Part shown: positions 1 through 6,876 of the stretch, piece by piece | Layout of the letters: each line of letters opens with the position of its first letter | Numbering within the stretch: the first letter of the stretch is position 1 | DNA from: JAMOAD01 sp023621955 | Lineage (GTDB): Bacteria; Acidobacteriota; Aminicenantia; JAMOAD01 | Direction of reading: 5' to 3' | Assembly: GCA_035403085.1 (NCBI GenBank) | Contig: DAONEM010000029.1 | Location: forward strand, 1-26,130 | DNA length: 26,130 nt | Position numbers and translations under genes: made by a program | The notes under the pieces: model-generated | The model's input: only the letters and a program-made list of their open reading frames with translations | Told to the model about the DNA's origin: nothing | Database searches by the model: none

Positions 1-65
1 CAGATCCCTTTCGGCAGACCTTTCTGAGAGTGGATGAGAGGCTTCCTGAGGCACTTCCTTTTTTG

Positions 66-92
66 TTCGCGGTTTTCGCGCCTTTCGCGGTT
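66..92. repeat. Three tandem 9-bp units (TTCGCGGTT)
   Basis: Three head-to-tail 9-bp units: TTCGCGGTT, TTCGCGCCT, TTCGCGGTT. The outer two are identical and the middle one differs at three positions. The array lies in non-coding DNA downstream of the MFS gene and directly before a palindrome. Its function is unknown; it may be part of a short repetitive element. Confidence 0.6.
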
Positions 93-97
93 AGAAT

Positions 98-120
98 AAC
101 AGGGGACACTCCCCTCTGTT
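98..120. repeat. REP-like palindrome
   Basis: AACAGGGGA (98-106), a CAC loop and TCCCC-TC-TGTT (110-120) form a 9-bp stem with a 2-nt bulge. Read on the minus strand it could end transcription of the MFS gene, but no T-run follows. The GGGGACACTCCCC core resembles palindromes linked to REP-associated tyrosine transposases; that link is recalled family knowledge, and no transposase is in the window. Confidence 0.5.
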
Positions 121-123
121 TGG

Positions 124-164
124 GTGGTTTCGGTAGAGGAAGGGTGGTCGAAACCAGAAACCAC
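124..164. repeat. Inverted repeats with alternative pairings
   Basis: GTGGTTTC (124-131) pairs perfectly with GAAACCAC (157-164). The overlapping GGTTTCG (126-132) pairs perfectly with CGAAACC (149-155). The two stems exclude each other. The segment lies in the 3' flank of the MFS gene next to the palindrome at 98-120, so it may be one structured element or the end of a mobile repeat. No function is assigned. Confidence 0.45.
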
Positions 165-208
165 GATGCCGTCTCCCCGACTCCCTGTGGGCTATCGGAG
201 GGCTCTCC

Positions 209-1423
209 TCAAAGGTTCTTCTCTTGCTTCTGGGGCTTCCACGAGAGTAGGAGAACCAGGGCGATGAAGGCCGTCAAGGCGCCGAAGAGGAAGGGCGCCC
301 GAGGGCCGAAGCCTTTCCAAGGGCCCAGGCCGCTCCAGAGGACTCCCGCCAGAAGGGAGGCCGGCAGATCCGAGAGACCGAGTATGGCGTTGTAGGTTCC
401 GAAGGCGATTCCCCGCAGACGCGGTTCCACCGCGTCTGCGACCAGCGCCTTGGCGGTACCGTAGGTCAGGCCGTAGTAGAGGCCGTAGAGAAGGTAAAAG
501 AAGACCGCCGGAAGAGCCTTGTCGGAGAGGGCGAAACCGGCGTAAACGATGATGTAGAGGAGAAAACCGCCGCAGAGAACCCTCTTCCTCCCGATTCGGT
601 CCGAGAGGATCCCTGCCGGTGTGGAGACGAGGGTGTAGAGGAAGTTGAAGCCGATGAGGGTGGCCATGATCCCTGTCACCGAGAGGCCGAGGTTCTGGAG
701 CCGAAGAACGAGGAAGGCGTCCGAGGAGTTCCCCAGTTCGAAGATTCCCACCACCATGAGGAAGAAGAGGAACTCCTTTCCCAGACCCCGGAACCCGAAC
801 TTGGGTCGCTCTCCTCCTCCTTCAATCTTCACGTCTCTGGCCCCCAGGAGGAGAACCAGAACGGCGAGGAAAGCAGGTACGAGGCTGACGAGAACGAGGG
901 TTCGGAAGGTGGTCGCCTTCAGGTTGACCGAGGCTCCCTGGAGCCGCCAGATAAGCCCCAAGGCGACCGCGAGACCGACGAAGGCTCCCGCGGTGTCCAT
1001 GGCCCTGTGGAAGCCGAAGGCCAACCCACGGGATTGGGGAGGGATGGAGTCGGCGACCAGGGCGTCCCGGGGAGCGGTGCGGATCCCCTTTCCGACTCGG
1101 TCTCCCCAGCGGGCGAAGGCGGCGGTCAACCAATGGTCAGCGCCGAGGAAGAAGGGCTTGGAGAGAGCGGAGAGGGTGTACCCGAGAAGGGCAAGTCCCT
1201 TACGCATTCTCAGCCTGTCGGAGAGCCACCCTGAGAAGATCTTCAGAAGGCTCGCCGTCGATTCGGCCACCCCTTCGATCAGGCCGATGGTGTTCGCCTT
1301 CACCTTCAAGGTTTGGGAGAGAAAGAGGGGAAGGGTGTTGATGATCATCTCGCTGGAGATGTCGGTAAAAAAACTCGTGAAGCCGACGGTCCAGACGTTC
1401 CTGTGGAGAGGAAGTTTCTTCAT
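209..1423 (-). CDS. MFS transporter
   Basis: A 404-aa integral membrane protein of the major facilitator superfamily with about 12 hydrophobic segments. An MFS loop motif is visible in SDRIGRKRVL and a related form in GWLSDRLRMRKG, in the two halves of the protein. It is expected to move a small solute or drug across the inner membrane; the substrate cannot be read from sequence. The start at 1423 (MKKLPLHRN) is preferred over an upstream ATG at 1453, because a GGGAGG ribosome site (1429-1434) lies 5 nt before it and the extended -10 promoter lies between the two starts. The gene is transcribed away from dnaJ and seems to stand alone. The C-terminus WKPQKQEKNL is a normal cytoplasmic tail. 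Confidence 0.9.
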   Translation of the reverse strand: MKKLPLHRNVWTVGFTSFFTDISSEMIINTLPLFLSQTLKVKANTIGLIEGVAESTASLLKIFSGWLSDRLRMRKGLALLGYTLSALSKPFFLGADHWLTAAFARWGDRVGKGIRTAPRDALVADSIPPQSRGLAFGFHRAMDTAGAFVGLAVALGLIWRLQGASVNLKATTFRTLVLVSLVPAFLAVLVLLLGARDVKIEGGGERPKFGFRGLGKEFLFFLMVVGIFELGNSSDAFLVLRLQNLGLSVTGIMATLIGFNFLYTLVSTPAGILSDRIGRKRVLCGGFLLYIIVYAGFALSDKALPAVFFYLLYGLYYGLTYGTAKALVADAVEPRLRGIAFGTYNAILGLSDLPASLLAGVLWSGLGPWKGFGPRAPFLFGALTAFIALVLLLSWKPQKQEKNL

Positions 1424-1443
1424 GATCGCCTCCCGAAGGGGAG

Positions 1444-1452
1444 AGTATAGCA
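1444..1452 (-). promoter_or_regulatory. Extended -10 promoter of the MFS gene
   Basis: On the minus strand TGC-TATACT forms an extended -10 element (TGn plus a 5/6 match to TATAAT). It sits 20 nt upstream of the chosen ATG, giving a leader of about 14 nt that includes the ribosome site. No good -35 is visible at 17-18 nt, as is usual for extended -10 promoters. Confidence 0.5.
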
Positions 1453-1510
1453 TGGAAAGGTGAAGTTCTCGAGCCGGGAAAACGAGATTAAGTGAGTCTG
1501 GTAATGTAAT

Positions 1511-1530
1511 AGACTTGACATAACAAGGCT
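1511..1530. promoter_or_regulatory. Inverted repeat over the dnaJ promoter, possible HspR operator
   Basis: AGACTTG-ACATAA-CAAGGCT: 7-bp arms matching at 6 of 7 positions with a 6-nt centre, covering the -35 box of the dnaJ promoter. An overlapping perfect dyad AGTCT (1495-1499) / AGACT (1511-1515) lies just upstream. The known HspR site HAIR is CTTGAGT-N7-ACTCAAG. The CTTG and CAAG elements are here, but 6 nt apart instead of 13, so the assignment to HspR is inference from position and from the hspR-like gene in the same operon. Confidence 0.4.
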
Positions 1531-1543
1531 AATATATTATCCT
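1515..1543 (+). promoter_or_regulatory. Promoter of the dnaJ operon
   Basis: A perfect TTGACA at 1515-1520 is followed at N17 by TATCCT (1538-1543, 4/6) and at N14 by TATTAT (1535-1540, 5/6). Which -10 is used cannot be decided by eye. The start codon at 1565 has GGAGG at 1553-1557. There is no CIRCE element and no sigma-32-type box. Confidence 0.55.
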
Positions 1544-1564
1544 CTTTCCTTCGGAGGCAGAGGG

Positions 1565-2674
1565 ATGAACGGGAAAGACTACTACGAGATGTTGGGGGTC
1601 ACCAAGAAGGCCTCATCGACGGAGATCAAGAAGGCCTATCGGAAACTTGCCAGAAAGTACCACCCCGATCTCAACCCCGGGGACGCCCGGGCGGAGCAGA
1701 AGTTCAAGGAGGTTCAGGAGGCCTACGATGTGCTTTCGGATCCCAAGAAGAGGGAACAGTACGACAGTTACGGCTTCGTAGGGGACTTCTCCGGGCCCTC
1801 TTCCGGAGGGTCGACCCGTAGGGGTGACGGCGGGTTCGAAGGCTTCGATTTCGGGAGCGTCGGGGACACCTCCTTCGCCGACATCTTCGAAAACCTCTTC
1901 TCCTCCTCCCGCTCCCGTTGGGAGAGGAGGGATACCCCCCAGAGAGGGGAGGACCTCTACTACAACATCACCCTCGAGTTCGAGGAGGCGGTCCGGGGGA
2001 TGGAGACCAAGGTGATGGTCCAGAGGAAGAAGCTCTGTTCCCGCTGTGGAGGGAAGGGAGTGACCTCCTCCTCCCGGACGACCTGCCCCGAGTGCAATGG
2101 AACCGGGAAGGTCTTCAAGCAGAAGGCCCACCTGAAGTTTTCGGCGCCCTGTACCAAGTGCGGAGGCCAAGGGTACCTCCCGGGAACACCCTGTTCTTCC
2201 TGCCAAGGCGAGGGGAGAAGTGAGGTCACCGAAACGATCAAAGTGAAGATTCCTGCCGGGGTCCCCCAGGGGATGAGACTCCGCCTGGGCGGCAAGGGAA
2301 ACGCCGGCGTTCGCGGTGGAGAGGCGGGGGACCTCTACATCACCGTGAACATCCAGGCCCACAAGTTCTTCAAACGGGAGGGGAACAACATCGAGGTGAC
2401 CCTTCCTGTGACGGTGACCGAAGCCGCCCTGGGAGCGAAGATTGAGATTCCCACCATCGACGGTCCCGCCCTCATGAAGATTCCTCCGGGAACGCGCTCC
2501 GGACAGGTCTTCCGGATGAAGGGGCGTGGGGTGACCGCGGCGGCCGGAAGAGGGGATCAGCTCGTGAAGGTTCAGATCGTCCCCCCGCCCACCGATGATC
2601 TGAAGGTCCGGGAGTGTTTGAAGGAGATCGACCGTCTGACCCGTTTCGATCCCCGCAAGGATCTTCCCGTTTAA
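1565..2674 (+). CDS. dnaJ: Chaperone protein DnaJ (Hsp40)
   Basis: A 369-aa type I Hsp40 co-chaperone that stimulates the DnaK ATPase and presents unfolded clients. The J domain spans residues 1-70 with the HPD triad at 33-35, followed by a Gly/Phe/Ser-rich linker (about 71-125). The zinc-binding region has four CxxCxGxG-type repeats (Cys158/161, 174/177, 196/199, 210/213), and the C-terminal client-binding domains run to the end. The length is normal for full-length DnaJ. The start is fixed by GGAGG 7 nt upstream and by the canonical DYYEMLGV onset. It is the first gene of a seven-gene string and is followed after 10 nt by an HspR-like regulator. DnaK and GrpE are not in the window, so this may be a second DnaJ or a DnaJ split from its partners. 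Confidence 0.97.
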   Translation: MNGKDYYEMLGVTKKASSTEIKKAYRKLARKYHPDLNPGDARAEQKFKEVQEAYDVLSDPKKREQYDSYGFVGDFSGPSSGGSTRRGDGGFEGFDFGSVGDTSFADIFENLFSSSRSRWERRDTPQRGEDLYYNITLEFEEAVRGMETKVMVQRKKLCSRCGGKGVTSSSRTTCPECNGTGKVFKQKAHLKFSAPCTKCGGQGYLPGTPCSSCQGEGRSEVTETIKVKIPAGVPQGMRLRLGGKGNAGVRGGEAGDLYITVNIQAHKFFKREGNNIEVTLPVTVTEAALGAKIEIPTIDGPALMKIPPGTRSGQVFRMKGRGVTAAAGRGDQLVKVQIVPPPTDDLKVRECLKEIDRLTRFDPRKDLPV

Positions 2675-2684
2675 GGAGGAGAAA

Positions 2685-3116
2685 ATGCCGCGAAAGAGCG
2701 ATAAGAGCAAGGGTGGGGAGAGAAAGAAGTACTACATGATTTCGGCCATCTCCCAGATGTACGACATCCACCCCCAGACCCTGAGGCTCTACGAGAGAGA
2801 GGGGCTTTTGAAACCCTCCAGGACCGAAGGGAACACCCGTATCTATACGGAAGAGGATATCAAGAAGCTGGAGACGATCCTCAACCTGACCCGGGAGATG
2901 GGGGTCAACCTGGCGGGAATCGATATTATCCTCCAGATGAAAGACCGTCTGGAGACCCTTCAGGACGAGATCAACCAATTCCTGGAGTATGTCCGTGAGG
3001 AGTTCTACAAGGGGAGAGAGGAGGAGTTCACCAACCGTCGGGACGCGATCGTTCGCTCTGTGTCCACCAAGATCATCCGTGTGAAACCCGATGGCCACAA
3101 ACCCCAAGAGACCTAA
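2685..3116 (+). CDS. hspR: MerR-family heat-shock regulator, HspR-like
   Basis: A 143-aa DNA-binding protein. The winged helix-turn-helix of the MerR family is plain at residues 17-75 (YDIHPQTLRLYEREGLL, then the RIYTEEDIKKLE wing and helix). Residues 78-115 form a predicted coiled-coil dimerisation helix. There are no metal-binding cysteines, which fits HspR rather than metal sensors. HspR proteins of actinobacteria and epsilonproteobacteria repress chaperone operons and use DnaK as co-repressor; the place directly after dnaJ supports the same role here. The ribosome site AAGGAGGAG is strong. The 3' end overlaps the sigma-factor gene by 26 bp. The N-terminal 15 residues are Lys/Arg/Ser-rich. 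The family call is firm; the HspR role is inferred from context. Confidence 0.88.
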   Translation: MPRKSDKSKGGERKKYYMISAISQMYDIHPQTLRLYEREGLLKPSRTEGNTRIYTEEDIKKLETILNLTREMGVNLAGIDIILQMKDRLETLQDEINQFLEYVREEFYKGREEEFTNRRDAIVRSVSTKIIRVKPDGHKPQET

Positions 3117-3936
3117 GACACCCCTCTGGCTACGCTACCTAGAGGGGAACCACCCCCCCCTCACCAAGGGGGAGGAGCACGAACTGATCCGCCGTTTCCA
3201 GGAGAAGAACGATCAGCGCGCCCTGGAACGGCTCATCATGGCCAACGCCCGCTTCGTGATCTCCTTCACGAAGAAGAGGTACCAGCGGAGCGGAATCCCC
3301 TTGGAAGATCTTATCCACGAGGGCTTCCTGGGTCTTATGGAGGCGGCCAAGAGGTTCGATCTCTCCAAGGACCTCCGCTTCATCTCTTACGCGGTCTGGT
3401 GGGTCCGTCAGATGACGGAGATCGCCGTCGCCGAACAGACCGGCTTTTTCAACCTTCCCATCAAAGTCGTGAACCTGATCGTCAAGTACATGAAGCTTCG
3501 GGCCGAGGAGAGGGAGACCGGCCTCTTCCTCACCTCCCGGGAGAGGGCGGAGAGGCTGAAGATCACTCTCAACAGGCTGGAGGGGATCGAGGCGGTTCTA
3601 GGGAACCAGATCTCCATCAACGCTCCGATGACTCCGGACAACTCGATCCAGTTCGGGGACTCTCTCTCCCAGAGCGAGGATTCCTGCACAGGCGACGAAG
3701 CTGTCACGAGAATCCTGCTCATGGAGATCCGGGAGACCTTCTCGAAGCTCAACGACAACGAGAGGGATGTTTTGGCCCTCCGTTTCGGCCTAGGTGGGGG
3801 AAAGCCTCTGAACATGGCGGAGATCGGACGAAGGCTGGGCTTCTCCCGGGAGAGGGTGAGGCAGATAGAGAAGAGCGGCTTGAACAAGATTCGGGGCCTC
3901 TTCTTGCGCAAGACCATAGCGAGGAGTCTGAACTGA
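3091..3936 (+). CDS. Sigma-70 family RNA polymerase sigma factor (RpoH-like or group 2)
   Basis: A 281-aa sigma factor without region 1.1. Visible parts are a region 1.2-like segment (12-34), region 2 at about 44-115 with the core-binding motif DLIHEGFLGLMEAAKRFD (73-90) and the -10 reading motif FISYAVWWVRQ (97-107), region 3 at about 124-200, and region 4 at 216-272 with ERDVLALRFGLGGG and a helix-turn-helix MAEIGRRLGFSRERVRQIE. It would redirect RNA polymerase to a set of promoters, probably stress promoters given its position in a dnaJ-hspR operon. The ATG at 3091 has no clear ribosome site and lies inside hspR, so translation is probably coupled. It differs from the classical RpoH at region 2.4 and lacks an obvious RpoH box, so a group 2 sigma is an equal option. 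Confidence 0.9.
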   Translation: MATNPKRPKTPLWLRYLEGNHPPLTKGEEHELIRRFQEKNDQRALERLIMANARFVISFTKKRYQRSGIPLEDLIHEGFLGLMEAAKRFDLSKDLRFISYAVWWVRQMTEIAVAEQTGFFNLPIKVVNLIVKYMKLRAEERETGLFLTSRERAERLKITLNRLEGIEAVLGNQISINAPMTPDNSIQFGDSLSQSEDSCTGDEAVTRILLMEIRETFSKLNDNERDVLALRFGLGGGKPLNMAEIGRRLGFSRERVRQIEKSGLNKIRGLFLRKTIARSLN

Positions 3937-4688
3937 TGGAAAAGAGCGAGAGAACCTGCCCCAAATGCCATGGAACCGGTTGGATCATCCAGGTTTTCGG
4001 AGACCGTGAGGGGGCCGAACCCTGCGATTGCTCCCGAAGCGACTGGTTGGCTCAGAAGCTTAAGGCGGCCCGGATCCCGGAACTCTACAAGGCCTGCTCC
4101 ATCGAGAGCTTTAAACCGAGGAACGAATCTCAGAGAAAGGCCTGTTACGTAGCCCGAACCTTTGTGGAAAACTACCCCGCCGGTTCTGGAGGCCTTCTCT
4201 TCCAGGGACCCGCCGGCGTGGGCAAGACCCACCTGGCTACCGCAGTCCTCCGCGGCCTGGTGGAGACCCGCCGTGTCTCGGGGCTCTTCGCAGATACCAG
4301 GGACCTGATCACCCGGGCCCAGGCCAGAATCGGCGATCGAGAGGGGCCTGAGAAGGTGATCCGCGAAGCGGTCTCCGTGGAGGTCCTCCTTCTGGACGAT
4401 CTGGGGAGCCACAGGATCAGCGACTGGACCGAAGACCTGATCTCCCAGATCATCAACCAGCGCTACAACCGGAAAAAGGTGACCCTCTTCACGACCAACT
4501 ACGGTGGGGTCAAGGAGAGGGGGGGCTTTACCTTCGACCGGGAGGAGATCAAGCGGGGAGGGGAGGAGGAGAGCCTGGAGGAGAGAATCGGTTACCGTCT
4601 CAGGTCGAGGCTCTTCGACATGGCCCGTCTCGTCGAAGTGGACGGCACAGACTACCGGAGGGATGTCCTCGCCCGTTTGAAAAAGTAG
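3936..4688 (+). CDS. DnaC/IstB-like AAA+ ATPase with N-terminal Cys motif
   Basis: A 250-aa ATPase of the DnaC/DnaI/IstB group. The N-terminus has CPKCHGTGW and CDC (Cys8, Cys11, Cys30, Cys32), a likely zinc site as in DnaI-type helicase loaders. The AAA+ core has Walker A GPAGVGKT (91-98), Walker B LLLDDLG (151-157), sensor 1 TTN (186-188) and an arginine-rich sensor 2 region (RLRSRLFD, 221-228). Loaders of this family place the replicative helicase on DNA. IstB relatives serve transposases, but no istA is nearby. The true start is the ATG at 3936, which overlaps the sigma-factor stop by one base (TGATG) and has GAGGAG at 3921-3926. Finding it in a heat-shock-type operon is unusual. ATPase family is certain; the loader role is inference. 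Confidence 0.88.
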   Translation: MEKSERTCPKCHGTGWIIQVFGDREGAEPCDCSRSDWLAQKLKAARIPELYKACSIESFKPRNESQRKACYVARTFVENYPAGSGGLLFQGPAGVGKTHLATAVLRGLVETRRVSGLFADTRDLITRAQARIGDREGPEKVIREAVSVEVLLLDDLGSHRISDWTEDLISQIINQRYNRKKVTLFTTNYGGVKERGGFTFDREEIKRGGEEESLEERIGYRLRSRLFDMARLVEVDGTDYRRDVLARLKK

Positions 4689-4712
4689 AGAATCCCCCCT
4701 TTTAGGAGAGAG

Positions 4713-5585
4713 ATGAGAAAAGCATACTTCTATTTAATCGTCGCCGCCGCCCTCTGGGGATCGTCGATACCGGTTGTGAAGCTGGGACTCCTCCACGGTT
4801 ACGACTCTCTGGGCTTTCTCTGGGCCCGCCTCTCCATGGCGGCCCTTCTTAGCCTCTTCTTCCTCAAGCCCTCCACGGCCCGTTCCCTCCTCTCCCAGAA
4901 GAGGGTCTGGTTCTGGGGCCTCTGCAACGCCGGGGGCTTCATCTTCCAGTTCCTCGGTCAGAGGGAGGCTCCCGCCAACCAGGCGGCGGTTCTCTTGAAC
5001 ACCTCGGTGATCTTCGTGGCTCTCCTCTCCGCCCTCTTCCTGAAAGAGAGGCTTCGGTGGCCGGCCCTTCTGGGAATCGCCCTCGCCTTCGGCGGGATGG
5101 TCCTGGTGGAAGGGGGAGGAAGGGGGAGGTGGGCCTTCCATCCCGCGGACATCTTCCTCGTCATGGCCCCCGTTCTCTGGAGTGTCTTCATCCTCATCTC
5201 CAAGGGCCTCTCCCAGAAGTGGAGCCAGGCCAGCCTTCTGGTCCCCCTCAACGCGGTCACCTTCCTCTTCGTCGCCCCGATCTTCCCCTGGTCCCACTTC
5301 CCTCGGGAGCCCCTCTTCTACCTCCTCTCCCTCTACATGGCCCTCTTCTGCACGGTCATTCCCTACTGGTTCTACTTCCAGGGCCTGCGAAGGGTCACGC
5401 CTACGGTGGCCTCCCTCCTGAACTCGGCGCAGATCTTCTTCAGCATCCTCTTCGGCTGTTTCTTCCTGAGCGAACGTCTGACGGTTCCCTTCTTTGTGGG
5501 GCTCGCGGCGGTCTTCGGGGGAATCGTCCTCGTCGAGTCCACTCGTTCCGGAAGGGAGGGGAAGCAAGAGGACAGCCGTGTATGA
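4713..5585 (+). CDS. EamA-domain DMT transporter
   Basis: A 290-aa inner-membrane protein with ten predicted helices in two repeated EamA domains, each ending in the typical pattern ...LKERLRWPALLGIALAFGG and ...LSERLTVPFFVGLAAVFGG. Family members export amino acids, metabolites or drugs; the substrate is not visible. The ribosome site TTTAGGAGAG precedes ATG 4713. It starts 24 nt after the ATPase gene on the same strand, and its 3' end overlaps the next gene by 8 bp. It is probably a passenger in the operon. Confidence 0.92.
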   Translation: MRKAYFYLIVAAALWGSSIPVVKLGLLHGYDSLGFLWARLSMAALLSLFFLKPSTARSLLSQKRVWFWGLCNAGGFIFQFLGQREAPANQAAVLLNTSVIFVALLSALFLKERLRWPALLGIALAFGGMVLVEGGGRGRWAFHPADIFLVMAPVLWSVFILISKGLSQKWSQASLLVPLNAVTFLFVAPIFPWSHFPREPLFYLLSLYMALFCTVIPYWFYFQGLRRVTPTVASLLNSAQIFFSILFGCFFLSERLTVPFFVGLAAVFGGIVLVESTRSGREGKQEDSRV

Positions 5586-6876
5586 GACGCTCCTGCTGAG
5601 GGCAATCGCCGTCGGCTTTCTCCTTCTCCTCCTGGTCCTCTCCCTCAGGGAAAAGCCCCAGAAGGACAGCAAGGGTTTCTTCTTCGCCAACCTCAAGCTT
5701 TCGGGCAGGCAAGTCTTCTTTACCTTCTCCGCCTCTTGGATTGGGGCCGCGGCCTTGCTCATGCTCTCGGAAAGAGCGGCCAAACAGGGGTGGCAGGCCC
5801 TTTACGTGATGCCCCTGCCGACATTGGCTGCACTTCTCCTGCTGGTCCTCATCCGCCGCCCCTTCGCCGCCACCGGTCTTCTCTCCCTGGAAGACCTGCT
5901 GGAGAGGTCCTACGGGAAGGGAGCGGCCCGTTTCGCCTCGGTGGTCTCCCTCTGGTACCTGGTTTTGGCCCTCTCCTCCCAGGGAGTCGCCTTGGCGAAG
6001 GTGGGGGAGAGCTTCCTGAAGGTTCCGGGACCCCTCTTCCTCCTGGTGGTCGCCACGGTGGTCTCCCTCTATACGGCCCTCAGAGGTTTAGGCTCCCTTG
6101 TCAAGGTGAACCGGTTTCAACTCTTCTTTCTGGTCTTGTCGATTCTCGGCCTGGCCGGGATCACCCTGGGCGGTGCCTCCCGGGAATCCTGGAGGGCTCT
6201 GGCTTCCCTTCCAGGCCCTTCTCCCACGGTGGAGACCCTCCTGATCTTCCTCTCCCTCACCCTCGCCTGGACGGTCTCTCCCATCTCCCTCCAGAGGGTG
6301 AGAGCCGCCGAGAACAACCGGGAGGCCTACGGAGGGTTGCTCGGGGCCGCTCTCTTTCTGGCTCTCTTCTTCGCGGTGGTGATGGTCCTGGGGATGGTCT
6401 CCGGAGGATCCCTCCTCGCCTTGACCCTTCCCCTCTCCGGTAGGCTCCTGCTTTTCGTGCTCTTCCTGTCGGCCCTGATCTCCACCATGGACACCATGGT
6501 GAATACGGCCTCCCTCTCCCTCTCTCACCTTTCCCCCTTTTCGCCGGGGGTGAACTCCTTCCTGGTGGCCTGGTCCTCGGTCCTGGTGGCCCTGAGGGTC
6601 CCCTCGATCCTGACGACACTGGGCCTGGCCTCGGAGGTCATGGCCGAGGCCCTCTTCCTTCCGGCCCTGGCGGCCCTCCTCTTTCCCCGGCTGAGGCTTC
6701 CCAGAACAGGGAAACTGGTCATGGCGGCGGGGCTCTTCCTCTCGCTTCTCTCCTTCTCCCGCCACCTCCTCGGCTTCGGCCTCTTTCCCCCCTGGCCCTA
6801 CTCCCTGGCCTTTTCGTTGCCTTTCCTTCTCCTCCTCTTTGTGCTATCCTCGCTCCAGGAACTGAAAGGATCATGA
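5578..6876 (+). CDS. Sodium:solute symporter (SSS) family protein
   Basis: A 432-aa polytopic membrane protein with about 12-13 hydrophobic helices. The segment LSALISTMDTMVNTASLSLSH corresponds to the conserved Na+-site helix of SSS/PutP-type symporters (S-x-x-D-S-M...S-L pattern), and the fold begins with a short helix as in SSS. It is somewhat shorter than PutP (about 500 aa). The start is taken as GTG 5578, with AGAGGA 5 nt upstream and the first helix following at once; an open frame extends further upstream but would overlap the EamA gene and encode a Ser/Arg-rich stretch. The 3' end overlaps tsaB by 4 bp (ATGA). The substrate is unknown; the family call is moderately strong. Confidence 0.8.
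   Translation: MYETLLLRAIAVGFLLLLLVLSLREKPQKDSKGFFFANLKLSGRQVFFTFSASWIGAAALLMLSERAAKQGWQALYVMPLPTLAALLLLVLIRRPFAATGLLSLEDLLERSYGKGAARFASVVSLWYLVLALSSQGVALAKVGESFLKVPGPLFLLVVATVVSLYTALRGLGSLVKVNRFQLFFLVLSILGLAGITLGGASRESWRALASLPGPSPTVETLLIFLSLTLAWTVSPISLQRVRAAENNREAYGGLLGAALFLALFFAVVMVLGMVSGGSLLALTLPLSGRLLLFVLFLSALISTMDTMVNTASLSLSHLSPFSPGVNSFLVAWSSVLVALRVPSILTTLGLASEVMAEALFLPALAALLFPRLRLPRTGKLVMAAGLFLSLLSFSRHLLGFGLFPPWPYSLAFSLPFLLLLFVLSSLQELKGS

Noticed and set aside
30..395. A 121-codon plus-strand frame at the window start
   Set aside because: It covers the tandem repeat and palindrome and then overlaps the MFS gene antisense; composition is not protein-like and no homologue is recognised.
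645..1463. A 272-codon plus-strand frame opposite the MFS gene
   Set aside because: Arg/Pro/Lys-rich shadow with no ribosome site and no domain; the MFS protein is clear on the other strand.
1480..1560. CIRCE element or canonical HAIR site before dnaJ
   Set aside because: Neither TTAGCACTC-N9-GAGTGCTAA nor CTTGAGT-N7-ACTCAAG is present; only the shorter dyads described are found.
1613..2710. A 365-codon minus-strand frame opposite dnaJ
   Set aside because: The same shadow effect; the plus strand encodes a complete DnaJ with all motifs.
3399..3935. N-terminal extension of the DnaC-like protein upstream of 3936
   Set aside because: It would lie inside the sigma-factor gene in another frame, is Arg/Gln/Asp-rich, and the ATG at 3936 has a ribosome site and starts at the Cys motif.
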